Shown: positions 1 to 12,874 of the stretch, in pieces
Numbering within the stretch: position 1 is the stretch's first letter
Layout of the letters: each line of letters opens with the position of its first letter
Assembly (NCBI GenBank): GCA_019689975.1
Contig: JADGGK010000004.1
Location: forward strand, 1-64,000
DNA length: 64,000 nucleotides
Direction of reading: 5' to 3'
Origin: Pseudolabrys sp.
GTDB taxonomy: Bacteria > Pseudomonadota > Alphaproteobacteria > Rhizobiales > Xanthobacteraceae
The notes under the pieces: generated by a model
The model's input: the letters and a program-made list of their open reading frames with translations, nothing else
Told to the model about the DNA's origin: nothing
Database searches by the model: none
Position numbers and translations under genes: made by a program

Positions 1-109
1 GGCGGCATGGGGCCTCGCCGCGTGCAACCGCCACGTCGGCACGCGGCAGCATCGGGCGCATTGGCGGCGCTCCGCCTGCCGCGGTTCGCATGCGCGCGCG
101 CGGGCGCGG

Positions 110-640
110 TCACGAGCCCGCCACGAAATAGGACGCGAGGCGATTGCGGATATTGTCCGCGATCACCTTCGCGGCGCGGTTCTCGGCGTCGCGCTGGCCG
201 CGCGCGGCAGCGAAACGCTGCTCCTGGCCGGGAATGTTGTAGGACACGCGCGAGAAAGTTCTGCCGGTGATGACCGGCTTGCCGGTCTGCAGGTCGACCA
301 GCGTATAAACGGCGTCGATGCCGTAGTTCTGGATCTCGGGCCGCGCGCTGTTGATGTCGACGATGACCTGGAGCTGGGTCGGCGCGAGCTTGATGTCGAG
401 CCTATGGGTGGGAGGACCCGCGCTGTTGCCGCCGGTCAGGTCGAAGATCAACTGGTCGCGCACTTCGTTGGCCACGCGGGCGAGCCGGCTGCCGTTCGGG
501 GCATCGATTTGCGAGACCTGAACGCCGGCGAGCCGCGGGCCGAGCGCCGGCGTTCCCGTGGTCTGGCTGCCGTACATGGGTTGGAAGCAGCCGGCCAGGA
601 CCAGCCCCAGCAGGAAAATGATCCCAAAGCGTAACATCAT
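110..640 (-). CDS. lptE: LPS-assembly lipoprotein LptE
   Basis: ORF trimmed to MMLRFGIIFLLGLVLAGCFQPMYG (lipobox LAGC); C-terminal LptE-like pattern; downstream of leuS on the same strand. Confidence 0.85.
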   Translation of the reverse strand: MMLRFGIIFLLGLVLAGCFQPMYGSQTTGTPALGPRLAGVQVSQIDAPNGSRLARVANEVRDQLIFDLTGGNSAGPPTHRLDIKLAPTQLQVIVDINSARPEIQNYGIDAVYTLVDLQTGKPVITGRTFSRVSYNIPGQEQRFAAARGQRDAENRAAKVIADNIRNRLASYFVAGS

Positions 641-946
641 CGTGCGACCTCGTATGCGGAGGAACGAGGCAGGGCCGCCGACGGCCATCCCGACGCCTCG
701 ATACCCTGCGCCCGGCCCGCGCTCAACCGCCTTACGCGCGGCGGCGACAGGGGGCCGGGCTCCCCGGCCGGTAACGCGCAGTTCGGTCGAACGGAATCGC
801 CGCGCGCCTCCCGTCTTCCCGGCCTTCCGGACGCAAGAGCCCCCCGGCTTCGCGCCCGTGAGGTGCATGAGGTGCAGGCTTGCGGCTCCCCGTTGGCAAA
901 GGCAAGGACCGAGGCGAGGTCATGGATCACCAATCGCGATCCGGGC

Positions 947-3604
<2,658 letters not shown>

Positions 3605-3700
3605 CGCCAGGTCTTTTACGAAGCCGGCGCCCCCCAGGGAAGGGGGCGCGCCTTAACCGGACGGCTTGACGGCGCCGCCCGATTTGCCCGCATTAACGGC

Positions 3701-4393
3701 ATGACCCTGGGCTCCCCCGTCGACCCCGCCGAGCGCTTCGCGCAACTGCGCGCCGCCATCACGCGCGCTTGCCGCGACGCCAAGCGCGATCCGCGCGAGA
3801 TCACGCTGGTGGCGGTCTCGAAAACCTTCGGCGCCGACGCCATCACGCCGATCATCGCCGCGGGCCAGCGCGCGTTCGGCGAGAACCGGGTGCAGGAGGC
3901 CAGGGCGAAATGGCCGCCGCTGCTTGCGCAGTACCCGGGCCTCGAACTGCATCTCGTCGGGCCGCTGCAATCCAACAAGGCGCGGGAGGCGGTGGCGCTG
4001 TTCGACGCCATCCATTCGGTCGATCGTCCCAGCCTGTGCGAGGCCTTGGCGAAGGAAATCGCGCGGCAGAAACGCACCCCCCTTCTCTTCGTCGAGGTCA
4101 ATACCGGCGCGGAACCTCAGAAGGCCGGCGTCCTCCCGCACGAGGCCGACGCGTTTCTGGCCGCCTGCCGCGAGCGATATGGGCTCACGATCTCCGGCCT
4201 CATGTGCCTTCCTCCCGTGAACGAGGCTCCCGGCCCGCATTTTGCCCTCACGGCCCAGATCGCCAAGCGCAACGGCCTCAAGCTCCTGTCGATGGGCATG
4301 AGCGCGGATTTTGCCGCCGCGATCCAGCTCGGTGCCACGCATCTGCGCATCGGCACCGCGATTTTCGGCGAGAGGACGAAAGGAACTACCTGA
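3701..4393 (+). CDS. YggS/PLPBP-family pyridoxal-phosphate-binding protein
   Basis: ITLVAVSKTF, FGENRVQEA, HLVGPLQSNKA and FVEVNTGAEPQKAG motifs; start trimmed to ATG at 3701. Confidence 0.93.
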   Translation: MTLGSPVDPAERFAQLRAAITRACRDAKRDPREITLVAVSKTFGADAITPIIAAGQRAFGENRVQEARAKWPPLLAQYPGLELHLVGPLQSNKAREAVALFDAIHSVDRPSLCEALAKEIARQKRTPLLFVEVNTGAEPQKAGVLPHEADAFLAACRERYGLTISGLMCLPPVNEAPGPHFALTAQIAKRNGLKLLSMGMSADFAAAIQLGATHLRIGTAIFGERTKGTT

Positions 4394-6206
4394 AACGCGG
4401 CGGGACGCCGGTGGGCTGCGCCGGCGCGGCGAGGGAACCGACATCCAGCGGTTTCTTCAACAGGCCGGACCGAAGACCGTCCCCGCGCGGCATGGGCGCA
4501 GGCTGTGGCGCGGCCGGTTGCAGCGGCGAGGAGTCGAAGACGCCGTAGTCGCTCTCCTCGAGGTGATGGCTCATGGTGGCATGGCGCCAGCGGTCGACGA
4601 CCGAGGCGATAAGATCCTGACCGAGCGTGTCGACGTCGGCATTCATGTTGCCCGCCGCCTCGCTGCGCGGGCGGCGTTCGGGCGCGAGTTCCTTGAACCG
4701 CAAGCGCGTGGGCAGTGCCACGCCGGCACCGAACGCGAAGACCTCGCGCGTGCCGAGTGAGGGAACGAACGACAACAGACCGGCTGCCGCGTCCGATACC
4801 GCGGAGCGGATCAAATCCTGGTCACGGTCGTTCGCGAGCCGCATGACGAAGAGCGTCGAGCATTGGGAGATGATGGTGGCGTCGATCTCCGCCGGGCGTT
4901 GGGTCACGAGGCCGAGGAACACGCCGTATTTGCGACCCTCCTTGGCGATGCGCGACAGCGCGCGCCGCGTCGGGCCGAAGCCGATCTTCTTGTCCGCGGG
5001 GGCATAACGATGCGCCTCCTCGCAGACGAACAGCAGCGGGGCGGCGCCTTCGCTCCACAGGCCGAAGTCGAAGGCCATGCGGGAGAGCACGGAGACCACC
5101 GCATCGATCACCTCGGCGGGAAACCCGGCGAGCTGCATGATGGTCATCGGCTTGCCTTGCGGCGGAATGCGGAACAACTGGCCGAGAGTCTCCGCCATCG
5201 TATCGCCGCCGAGATTGGCGTTCTCGAACATGAAGGCGTAGCGCGGATGATTGCGGACGGTTCTGATGCGTCCGATCAACCGGTGATAAACCGCGTGCGT
5301 CGCGCGATTCTCCAGTTTGCCCATACGCTCGTCGAGCAATCCGATCAAATCCTCGATGCGATAGGGCACCGGCGTGTCGGCGGTAAAACCGGCGTCGCGC
5401 GGGTCGCGGCGCTTGGCGGCAACGCCCGGCTTGTATTGCAGATAGACCGATTTCGCGAGCGGAATGACCTCGGCCAGGATCTCGACTTCCTCCTGGATGC
5501 CGGGGCGCCCGCCGAAGAAAACATCGACCGTTTCTTCGAAATTGAACAGCCAGAAAGGCAGCCTCAGATTACGGGGCGTAAGGACCTGCGCCCTGTCGCC
5601 GAAGCAGCGGGCATATTCGTTGTGGGGGTCGATCAGGAACACGCGCAGGTTTGGCCGGGTATCCAGTATTTGCTGCAGGATGATCGCGACGCCGCTCGAT
5701 TTGCCGACGCCGGTGGTGCCGAGCAAGGCGAAATGGCGGCTCACCAGCGCGTCGATGTCAATGTGCACGCCGATCGCGGCATTCTGCTGCAGATTGCCGA
5801 TATGGCCATGATCGGCGTCGGCGCCGCCATAAATCAATCTCAGCTCGCGCTCGCCGAGCAGGACCGCACTGCCGCCGATAGTGGGATATTCGCTGACGCC
5901 GCGCTCGAATCGTGCCTTGTCGCCGGCGGTCGATATTTCCCCGATGAGGTCGAGCCGCGCCATCTTGCGCGGCGTGGCCGCGGTGCCGACTGGCATTCGC
6001 TCGTTGATTTCGCTGATCAGACCGATGATCAGCGAGTTGCGCGCCGTCAATCCCATGAACTTGCCGACGGTCGCCGTCTCGTCGACGCCCCGGTTCAGCA
6101 GTTCCACGGTCGCCTGCGCCCCGCCGACCTCCGCCACGCGGCCGATCGCGTTCGACGAGCCGCTCGGCGGCGCGACGTGGGGTACGGCTGCGGGCTGGCT
6201 GTCCAT
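4386..6206 (-). CDS. HerA/DUF87-family ATP-binding protein
   Basis: Walker A LGTTGVGKSSG, VFLIDPHNEY, LLFVCEEAHRYAP Walker B-like, GLVTQRPAEID; start trimmed to MDSQPAAV. Confidence 0.88.
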   Translation of the reverse strand: MDSQPAAVPHVAPPSGSSNAIGRVAEVGGAQATVELLNRGVDETATVGKFMGLTARNSLIIGLISEINERMPVGTAATPRKMARLDLIGEISTAGDKARFERGVSEYPTIGGSAVLLGERELRLIYGGADADHGHIGNLQQNAAIGVHIDIDALVSRHFALLGTTGVGKSSGVAIILQQILDTRPNLRVFLIDPHNEYARCFGDRAQVLTPRNLRLPFWLFNFEETVDVFFGGRPGIQEEVEILAEVIPLAKSVYLQYKPGVAAKRRDPRDAGFTADTPVPYRIEDLIGLLDERMGKLENRATHAVYHRLIGRIRTVRNHPRYAFMFENANLGGDTMAETLGQLFRIPPQGKPMTIMQLAGFPAEVIDAVVSVLSRMAFDFGLWSEGAAPLLFVCEEAHRYAPADKKIGFGPTRRALSRIAKEGRKYGVFLGLVTQRPAEIDATIISQCSTLFVMRLANDRDQDLIRSAVSDAAAGLLSFVPSLGTREVFAFGAGVALPTRLRFKELAPERRPRSEAAGNMNADVDTLGQDLIASVVDRWRHATMSHHLEESDYGVFDSSPLQPAAPQPAPMPRGDGLRSGLLKKPLDVGSLAAPAQPTGVPPRFR

Positions 6207-6371
6207 GACGAACCTTCTGCGAGCGGCGTTCAAATCCCGCCTGGGCCGGGGGCTTTCACCGCGCCTCGGCGTTACCACAGCGGACCCCAATTTCCATTAA
6301 CGGCCGGAAGGCTCGCGACCGCAGCCTTGCTCAATGATTAATCGATGGTTGGCAATTCGCCGTGTTAACGG

Positions 6372-6902
6372 TCAGGAAACCACGATGATGCTGCGCGGTT
6401 TGAGCCGCGCAAGCAGGCGTCTGAGCGTCTTTAACTCGAGCGCGATGCAGCCGGCGGTCGGGGCCAATCCGGCGCGCGCCGCATGAATGAAGATCGCGCT
6501 GCCGCGGCCGGCAATGCGCGGCCGCGTATTGTGATCGAGCTCCAGAACGAAGTCGTAAAGCCGATCGCTGCGCAGCAGACGATCGGCGCCGCTTGCCGGC
6601 GGGATCTTGATCGGCCGGTTATAGCGGCGGTCGGCGGGATCCTCGCACCAGGCGTCGTCACAAGCGATACGTCGCACCGGCAACAAGGTGGCGGGCCGCG
6701 GATGCCGGTCGGCGCGCCACCATAATCGCACGATGCGGAAGATGCCGCGCGGGGTGGCGCCGTCACCTTCGCGTTTGTTGGCTTTGACGCCCGCGCGACC
6801 CAGCGCCACGGGCACCGCCAAGCCGCCGGCGCAAAGCCAGCCCTGCGTGCGTCGGCCCGGACGTACCCGCACGGAAAGCCGGGACAAGGCGCGTTGCGGC
6901 AT
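6372..6902 (-). CDS. L,D-transpeptidase (YkuD) family protein
   Basis: IFIHAAR...PTAGCIAL catalytic signature (H...S/TxGC). Confidence 0.82.
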   Translation of the reverse strand: MPQRALSRLSVRVRPGRRTQGWLCAGGLAVPVALGRAGVKANKREGDGATPRGIFRIVRLWWRADRHPRPATLLPVRRIACDDAWCEDPADRRYNRPIKIPPASGADRLLRSDRLYDFVLELDHNTRPRIAGRGSAIFIHAARAGLAPTAGCIALELKTLRRLLARLKPRSIIVVS

Positions 6903-7046
6903 CGTCGGCGGATCCCCTTCGCGAGGCGTGGATTTGGCATTAAATATCAGTTCCCGCTTGCCCTTGCAGCGCCGGATGCTCTATTGCGCGACCACCGGCG
7001 GCCCCGGCTGTTGTTTTGCAGGTGCAAAAAAGAGGTTGACGAACCA

Positions 7047-7733
7047 ATGGCCAGCAAGCGGACCATCCTTATCGTCGACGACGACGCGGAATTGCGCGAG
7101 GCCTTGGTCGAGCAATTGGCGCTGCACGAGGAATTCGATGCCCTTGCCGTCGATACCGGCACCAAGGGCGTGCAGGCGGTCAAGAACAGCACCGTCGACT
7201 TGGTCATCATGGATGTCGGACTACCCGATGTCGATGGCCGCGAGGCGGTACGCATCATGCGCAAGAACGGATTCAAGGCGCCGATCATCATGCTGACCGC
7301 CCATGACACCGATTCGGACACCATCCTCGGCCTCGAGGCCGGCGCCAACGATTACGTCGTCAAGCCGTTCCGCTTTGCGGTCCTGCTCGCCCGAATCCGC
7401 GCCCAGCTGCGTCAGCACGAAGCGAGCGAGGACGCTGTCTTCACCATTGGACCCTATATTTTCCGCCCGTCATCCAAGCTTCTTCTCACGCCCAAGGGCG
7501 GGAAAGTCCGATTGACCGAAAAGGAGACGGCAATTCTGCGCTATCTCTATCGCGCGGGACAAAAACCCGTATCGCGCGAAACCCTGCTGCAGGAAGTATG
7601 GGGCTACAATTCCGGCGTCACCACGCATACGCTGGAGACGCACATTTATCGTTTGCGACAGAAAGTGGAGAAGGACGCAGCAACCCCGGCAATCCTTGTG
7701 ACGGAGGCCGGCGGCTACAAGCTGGTACCGTGA
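7047..7733 (+). CDS. cenR: OmpR-family response regulator, CenR/OtpR-like
   Basis: Receiver domain TILIVDDDAELREA, VIMDVGLPD, ANDYVVKPF; C-terminal winged helix RLTEKETAILRYLYRAGQ...TTHTLETHIYRLRQKVE; overall resemblance to CenR from memory. Confidence 0.85.
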   Translation: MASKRTILIVDDDAELREALVEQLALHEEFDALAVDTGTKGVQAVKNSTVDLVIMDVGLPDVDGREAVRIMRKNGFKAPIIMLTAHDTDSDTILGLEAGANDYVVKPFRFAVLLARIRAQLRQHEASEDAVFTIGPYIFRPSSKLLLTPKGGKVRLTEKETAILRYLYRAGQKPVSRETLLQEVWGYNSGVTTHTLETHIYRLRQKVEKDAATPAILVTEAGGYKLVP

Positions 7734-7859
7734 TGAGCCGATTTTCCTTGCACGCGGGGCGCGCCTGCCGATGTGCGACATCCTCCTTTTCCGCGCCATG
7801 CGGTCGCCCCGAGCCGGCGTTGGCGCCTGCCGGGCGTCGCCTGATGACAGGTATCGACA

Positions 7860-8318
7860 ATGTCGCTTGAAGACGACGTCGCGTTTCTTCAGCAGATCCC
7901 AACGCTGTCAGTGCTGGGCAGGCAGGCCTTGCGCGTGCTGGCCATCGGGGCGGAACTGCGGCGTCTGCCGAGCGGCGCGGTGCTGTTCTATGCCGGCGAG
8001 CTCGCCGACGGGGCCTATGTGGTGCGGGACGGCACGTTGCTGGTCGAGCCGGGAGGAGGTGCCACGGGACGGGATTGGACCGTTGGGCCCGGCGCGATGG
8101 TGGGCGAGCTCGCATTGATCACCGAGACGCTTTCGCCGGTCACCGCAATCGCGCGCGAGCCGACGACGGTGATCCGCATCTCGCGCAATCTGTTCCGCAA
8201 GACCCTCGAAGGATATCCGGCGGCGGCCTTGCGCCTGCGCGACATGATGGCCAAGCGCGCGGAAGCATGGGCGGAGGATCTCGCGGCGATAAGACGGCAA
8301 CTGGCCGCGTCGCTGTGA
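7860..8318 (+). CDS. Stand-alone cyclic nucleotide-binding domain protein
   Basis: 152 aa; GAVLFYAGELADGAYVVRDGTL...GPGAMVGELALI CNBD fold pattern; no HTH visible. Confidence 0.8.
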   Translation: MSLEDDVAFLQQIPTLSVLGRQALRVLAIGAELRRLPSGAVLFYAGELADGAYVVRDGTLLVEPGGGATGRDWTVGPGAMVGELALITETLSPVTAIAREPTTVIRISRNLFRKTLEGYPAAALRLRDMMAKRAEAWAEDLAAIRRQLAASL

Positions 8319-8381
8319 CGCCGCGCCCGGCCCATCTCGCGCCAAATCGCCGCGTGACAGCGGATTGCGACGACACCGATC

Positions 8382-8464
8382 CGTCATGAAAAGCGCAGGA
8401 AAGCAATCCGGCTTGACCATCTGACCCCGGATTCGTCGTCCCTTCGGGCCTCCTCGCAATGACG
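8382..8464. repeat. Dispersed palindromic repeat, CGTCAT...ATGACG type (diverged copy)
   Basis: CGTCATGAAAAGCGCAGGAAAGCAATCCGG ... CCGGATTCGTCGTCCCTTCGGGCCTCCTCGCAATGACG; same terminal motif and internal AAGCAATCCGG as the copy at 34241. Confidence 0.65.
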
Positions 8465-8506
8465 GCGGCGGGTCAAATAAATCCGATTCCGCGAACCCGG
8501 GCAAAA

Positions 8507-8571
8507 CGAGGGCGAAACAATCCAGAATTGAACACACCGACGCCTCGATTGCGGCGTCGTCCCGCACGGCG
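8507..8571. repeat. Dispersed palindromic repeat, partial copy
   Basis: GCGAAACAATCCAGAATTGAACACACCGACGCCTCGATTGCGGCGTCGTCCC resembles GCGAAGCAATCCGGAATTGAACGTGCCGACGTCCCGATTGCTGCGTCGCTCC at 34255-34308. Confidence 0.6.
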
Positions 8572-8597
8572 ACCGTTCGATCCGATTGCAAGCTGCG

Positions 8598-9413
8598 CTA
8601 AACTTCGAACCGAGCCGTCACCGGCACGTGGTCCGACGGGCGTTCGGCACCACGATAATTCTTGGCAATCGCGATTGAGGAAACGGCGCCGGCGATCGCA
8701 TCCGAAGTCCAGACATGATCGAGCCTGCGCCCTCGGTCGGCCGCACGCCAGTCGCGCGCGCGATAACTCCACCACGTATAGAGCTTTTCCGGCTCCGGCA
8801 CGAGCACGCGCATGGAATCGATCCAACCTCCCGCGACGCGCGCCGCGGTGAGTTTCTCGCATTCGATCGGCGTGTGCGAAACAACATTCAGCATCTGCTT
8901 GTGGCTCCATACGTCGTGCTCGAGCGGCGCGACGTTGAGATCGCCGACCAAGATCGCGCGCTCGTTGCGCGCCGGATGCAGATGTCGAGCGCGACTCATC
9001 TCATCGAGGAAAGCGAGCTTGTGCTCGAATTTCGGATTGACGGCGGGGTCCGGCTCGTCGCCGCCCGCCGGCACGTAAAGATTATGCAGCGTGATTGGGT
9101 CTTTCAGGCCTGCGCGTTCGCCCAGGATCACGGCCACATGACGGCAGTCCGTCTTGCCACAGAAACTCTGCACGTCGATGCCGTCGAAAGGCAGGCGCGA
9201 AAGCACGGCCACGCCGTGATATCCTTTTTGGCCGTTGAGCGCGGCATGCTCATAGCCGAGTTGCCTGAAGCGCCTGAGGGGAAACGCGTCATCAGGACAC
9301 TTGGTCTCCTGCAGACATAAAACGTCCGGTCGCGCGCTTTTGAGGAATTTCGCGACCAGATCGATACGCAGGCGGACGGAATTGATATTCCAGGTGGTGA
9401 CGGTCAGTGCCAT
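8598..9413 (-). CDS. xthA: Exodeoxyribonuclease III
   Basis: MALTVTTWNINSVRLR, VLCLQETKCPD, HNLYVPAGGDEPD, VGDLNVAP, DHVPVTARF motifs. Confidence 0.95.
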   Translation of the reverse strand: MALTVTTWNINSVRLRIDLVAKFLKSARPDVLCLQETKCPDDAFPLRRFRQLGYEHAALNGQKGYHGVAVLSRLPFDGIDVQSFCGKTDCRHVAVILGERAGLKDPITLHNLYVPAGGDEPDPAVNPKFEHKLAFLDEMSRARHLHPARNERAILVGDLNVAPLEHDVWSHKQMLNVVSHTPIECEKLTAARVAGGWIDSMRVLVPEPEKLYTWWSYRARDWRAADRGRRLDHVWTSDAIAGAVSSIAIAKNYRGAERPSDHVPVTARFEV

Positions 9414-9515
9414 GACCGGAAACATAAGCAATGGTCACACCGGGTCAAAGCGGGGCGCCCAATGTCCACAGGCGTCCCGCGGCTCGCCGCCCGAGCGGCC
9501 GCCGGACCGCGAACC

Positions 9516-10334
9516 TCAATTGTGGTAATTCGTATAATCGATTTTGAACAGACCTGGGTCCGGACGCTTGCTCGTATCGAGATCGTAGACGGCAACCGTC
9601 GTATCGTAACCCTGCGGATCGGTCACGGTCCATTGTTTGAGCTGCATGTCCTTGGCGCTGAACATGATCATCAGCCGGCTGGTGCCGACGATCGTATTCT
9701 TCTCCTCCAGCACGACGGTCACGTAGACGTCGTCGGCGTCAACCGCAATCAGCTTGGTATCCTTTTCGAGATTGACATTATTGGCGAGCAGAAACCGCAG
9801 CGGTGTTTCCGAAAGAGGGTAGATGTCCTGTTGCGCCAAGCGCTGGTCGCGTACCGCCACGGCTGATCCGTCGGCGATGACCGCGATTGGGCTCGGCGGA
9901 TCGTACTCGAACCGGACCCGACCGGGCTTGGCGATGAAGAACTCGCCGGTGCTGCGTCGACCGTCGGGACCGATTTGCACGAACTTGCCGCTCAGCACTT
10001 GGATCTTCGACAGATAGTCGTTCACCCGCGCAACGATGGCGCGCTGTTTGTCGTCGAGGGTGTTGGCATTGGCCGGCTTGCCGAGCAGCGCCGCGAAGGG
10101 ATTGTTGATCGGCGCGGGCGCGGACTGGGCCATGCGCGCCGGAGCAGACGAGTCCACGCGCAACGTGCCGGGGACCGGGGGATGCGAGGCATCATCCGTC
10201 TGGGTGCTCGCCACGGGCGCGCCCGCTGCGGATAGGATAAAGCCCGGCATGATCGGCGTGCCGCCGAACCAGGCCACGGCCGCCAATGCCCAACATGCCC
10301 CCGCGCTCTTCCGCTTCGCCGTCACGATGTCCAC
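9516..10334 (-). CDS. Outer-membrane lipoprotein carrier protein LolA family
   Basis: LSGKFVQIGPDGRRSTGEFFIAKPGRVRFEYDPPSPIAVIADG pattern. Confidence 0.9.
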   Translation of the reverse strand: MDIVTAKRKSAGACWALAAVAWFGGTPIMPGFILSAAGAPVASTQTDDASHPPVPGTLRVDSSAPARMAQSAPAPINNPFAALLGKPANANTLDDKQRAIVARVNDYLSKIQVLSGKFVQIGPDGRRSTGEFFIAKPGRVRFEYDPPSPIAVIADGSAVAVRDQRLAQQDIYPLSETPLRFLLANNVNLEKDTKLIAVDADDVYVTVVLEEKNTIVGTSRLMIMFSAKDMQLKQWTVTDPQGYDTTVAVYDLDTSKRPDPGLFKIDYTNYHN

Positions 10335-10444
10335 CCTTCGGGCCCCGCGCCTTGGTTAACCGCGGGATATGGCTATTTCGCGACCCCGCGTGGCGGGCCG
10401 TCGCTTGGTCGCGCGGTCGGGCTTATCCGCACCGTCGGCGATTC

Positions 10445-12865
10445 TCAATAGCGGTCCTCATCGTCCTCCGGAATAAGGATTTCTCGCTTGCCGGCGTGAT
10501 TGGCCTGGCCGACAATGCCCTCCTTTTCCATGCGTTCCATGAGCGTGGCGGCGCGATTGTAGCCGATCTGCAGCCGGCGCTGGATGTAGGAGGTCGAGGC
10601 TTTGCGGTCCCGCTTCACGATGGCGACCGCTTGACTGTAGAGGTCGCCGCCGTCGGCGAGCCCCATGCTCGTCGAGTCGAACACGGCACCGTCGTCTTCC
10701 TCCAGCTCGTCGGACGCGGTCACCTCGTCGAGATATTCCGGCTGTCCCTGCGCCTTGAGATGCCGCACGACCTTTTCCACCTCGTCGTCGGACACGAAGG
10801 GACCATGCACGCGGCTGATGCGGCCGCCGCCGGCCATGTAGAGCATGTCGCCCTGCCCGAGCAGTTGCTCGGCGCCTTGCTCGCCGAGGATCGTGCGGCT
10901 GTCGATCTTGGAGGTGACCTGGAACGAGATGCGGGTCGGGAAATTCGCCTTGATGGTGCCGGTGATGACGTCGACCGAGGGTCGTTGCGTGGCCAGGATG
11001 ACGTGGATGCCCGCGGCGCGAGCCATCTGCGCCAGACGCTGGATGACGCCTTCGATATCTTTTCCGGCGACCAACATCAGGTCGGCCATCTCGTCGACGA
11101 TCACGACGATGTAAGGCAGCGGCTCGAGCTCGAGCTCCTCTTTTTCATAGATTGCCTGCCCGGTCTCCTTGTCGTAGCCGACGTGCACCGTGCGCGTCAG
11201 CCGCTCGCCTTTGCTGCGTGCCTCGGCGACACGCGCGTTGTAACCGTCGATGTTGCGCACGCCGAGCTTGGACATCTTCTTGTAGCGTTCTTCCATCTCG
11301 CGCACCGCCCATTTGAGGGCGACGACGGCCTTGCGCGGATCGGTAACGACGGGGGTGAGGAGGTGTGGAATCCCGTCATAGACCGATAGCTCGAGCATTT
11401 TCGGATCGACCATGATCAGGCGGCACTGGTCGGGGCGCAGGCGATAGACCAAGGAGAGGATCATGGTATTGATTGCGACCGATTTTCCCGAGCCGGTCGT
11501 GCCCGCGATCAACAGGTGCGGCATGCGCGCGAGGTCGACGATGACCGACTCGCCGCCAATGGTCTTGCCGAGGCAAAGCGGCAGCTTGGCAACGGTCTCG
11601 TTGTAGTCCTTGCCTGAAAGCAGTTCGCGCAAATAGACCTTCTCGCGGGTGGGGTTCGGCAGCTCGATGCCGATGGCATTGCGCCCGGGAACGACGGCGA
11701 CGCGCGCCGAAACGGCACTCATCGAGCGGGCGATGTCGTCCGCCAGGCCGATCACGCGCGACGACTTTATGCCCGGCGCCGGTTCAAGCTCGTAAAGCGT
11801 CACCACGGGGCCCGGCCGCGCATTGATGATCTCACCGCGCACGCCGAAATCGGCAAGCACGCTTTCCAAGGCTGCCGCATTGGCATCGATGATGTCGCGC
11901 GAAAGCGTCGTGCGATCGCTGGCGCGCGGCGCCGCCAGCAGATTGAGCGAGGGCAATTCGTAGCCGTTGCTCGCGCGCCGCGGCGCGCCGCGTGCCGGCG
12001 CAGCACGCCTGCGCGGCCGCGGCTCCTCGTCGGCTTCCTCTCCGTGGTCGGAGTCGGGGGGAGTATTGGCCGGTGCGACGGATCCGAAGCGGTCGAAGCG
12101 CGGCTCGCGGCGTGGCTCCGCAGCCGCCGCGGTCGCACGCGCCGATTGCGGGACGCCCCTGAGGAGGCGGGTGCATCGCGCCTTCCAACTCAACAGCGCG
12201 TGCACGACCCAACCCACCAGGGCGGACGCATGTTCGCGCTTGTCGTCGAGCTCGTCGCCATCATCGACGTCCGGCGCGGGTTCGGAAAAGTCGTCCGCTG
12301 CGCGCCGACGCAGACCGGACGCCGCGATTGCGGTCGCGACGGCGGCGAGACCGAGCGCGCAGGCGGTCGCGATGAGCGGCAGCCCTGCGGGCCGCACGAA
12401 CAGGCCCAGCAGGGCGAGAACGGCGTCGCCGCACACGCCGCCCAAGCCGGTTGGCAAGGGCCAGGAGCCGGTGCGCGGCAGCGTCGAGGCGAATCCCGCG
12501 AAGAGCAAGGTGGCGACGATCCACAACAGACTGCGCCACCGGTTGCCGAGCGGGCGATGCGACAGCAGTCGCCAGCCAAGCAGGGCCTCCGGCGCGATCA
12601 ACATGACGCTGGCGAGACCGAGCAACTGCATGGCAAGATCGGCGAAGATCGCGCCGGGCAGGCCTAGCAGATTGTGTATCGGCTTTTGCGTCGCGTGGCT
12701 GAGCGAGGGGTCCTGCACCGACCAGGTCGCGAGAGCGATCGCGCCCGCCATCGCCAATATCAGCAATGTAAGGCCGGCCAGTTCGCTCAGGCGACGGCGC
12801 ATGACATCGCGGAAATGATCGGCGATGAATGCCAGGATGTCGACGCCATGGTGCGTGGCGCGCAT
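10445..12865 (-). CDS. ftsK: DNA translocase FtsK
   Basis: 806 aa; N-terminal TM region; [38 protein letters not shown]-terminal gamma domain ([28 protein letters not shown]). Confidence 0.97.
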   Translation of the reverse strand: MRATHHGVDILAFIADHFRDVMRRRLSELAGLTLLILAMAGAIALATWSVQDPSLSHATQKPIHNLLGLPGAIFADLAMQLLGLASVMLIAPEALLGWRLLSHRPLGNRWRSLLWIVATLLFAGFASTLPRTGSWPLPTGLGGVCGDAVLALLGLFVRPAGLPLIATACALGLAAVATAIAASGLRRRAADDFSEPAPDVDDGDELDDKREHASALVGWVVHALLSWKARCTRLLRGVPQSARATAAAAEPRREPRFDRFGSVAPANTPPDSDHGEEADEEPRPRRRAAPARGAPRRASNGYELPSLNLLAAPRASDRTTLSRDIIDANAAALESVLADFGVRGEIINARPGPVVTLYELEPAPGIKSSRVIGLADDIARSMSAVSARVAVVPGRNAIGIELPNPTREKVYLRELLSGKDYNETVAKLPLCLGKTIGGESVIVDLARMPHLLIAGTTGSGKSVAINTMILSLVYRLRPDQCRLIMVDPKMLELSVYDGIPHLLTPVVTDPRKAVVALKWAVREMEERYKKMSKLGVRNIDGYNARVAEARSKGERLTRTVHVGYDKETGQAIYEKEELELEPLPYIVVIVDEMADLMLVAGKDIEGVIQRLAQMARAAGIHVILATQRPSVDVITGTIKANFPTRISFQVTSKIDSRTILGEQGAEQLLGQGDMLYMAGGGRISRVHGPFVSDDEVEKVVRHLKAQGQPEYLDEVTASDELEEDDGAVFDSTSMGLADGGDLYSQAVAIVKRDRKASTSYIQRRLQIGYNRAATLMERMEKEGIVGQANHAGKREILIPEDDEDRY

Positions 12866-12874
12866 GATTCTCTC

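Noticed and set aside
90-108. GC dinucleotide run GCGCGCGCGCGGGCGCGG at the left edge
   Set aside because: Short low-complexity tract in a very GC-rich genome; nothing to link it to Z-DNA function or phase variation.
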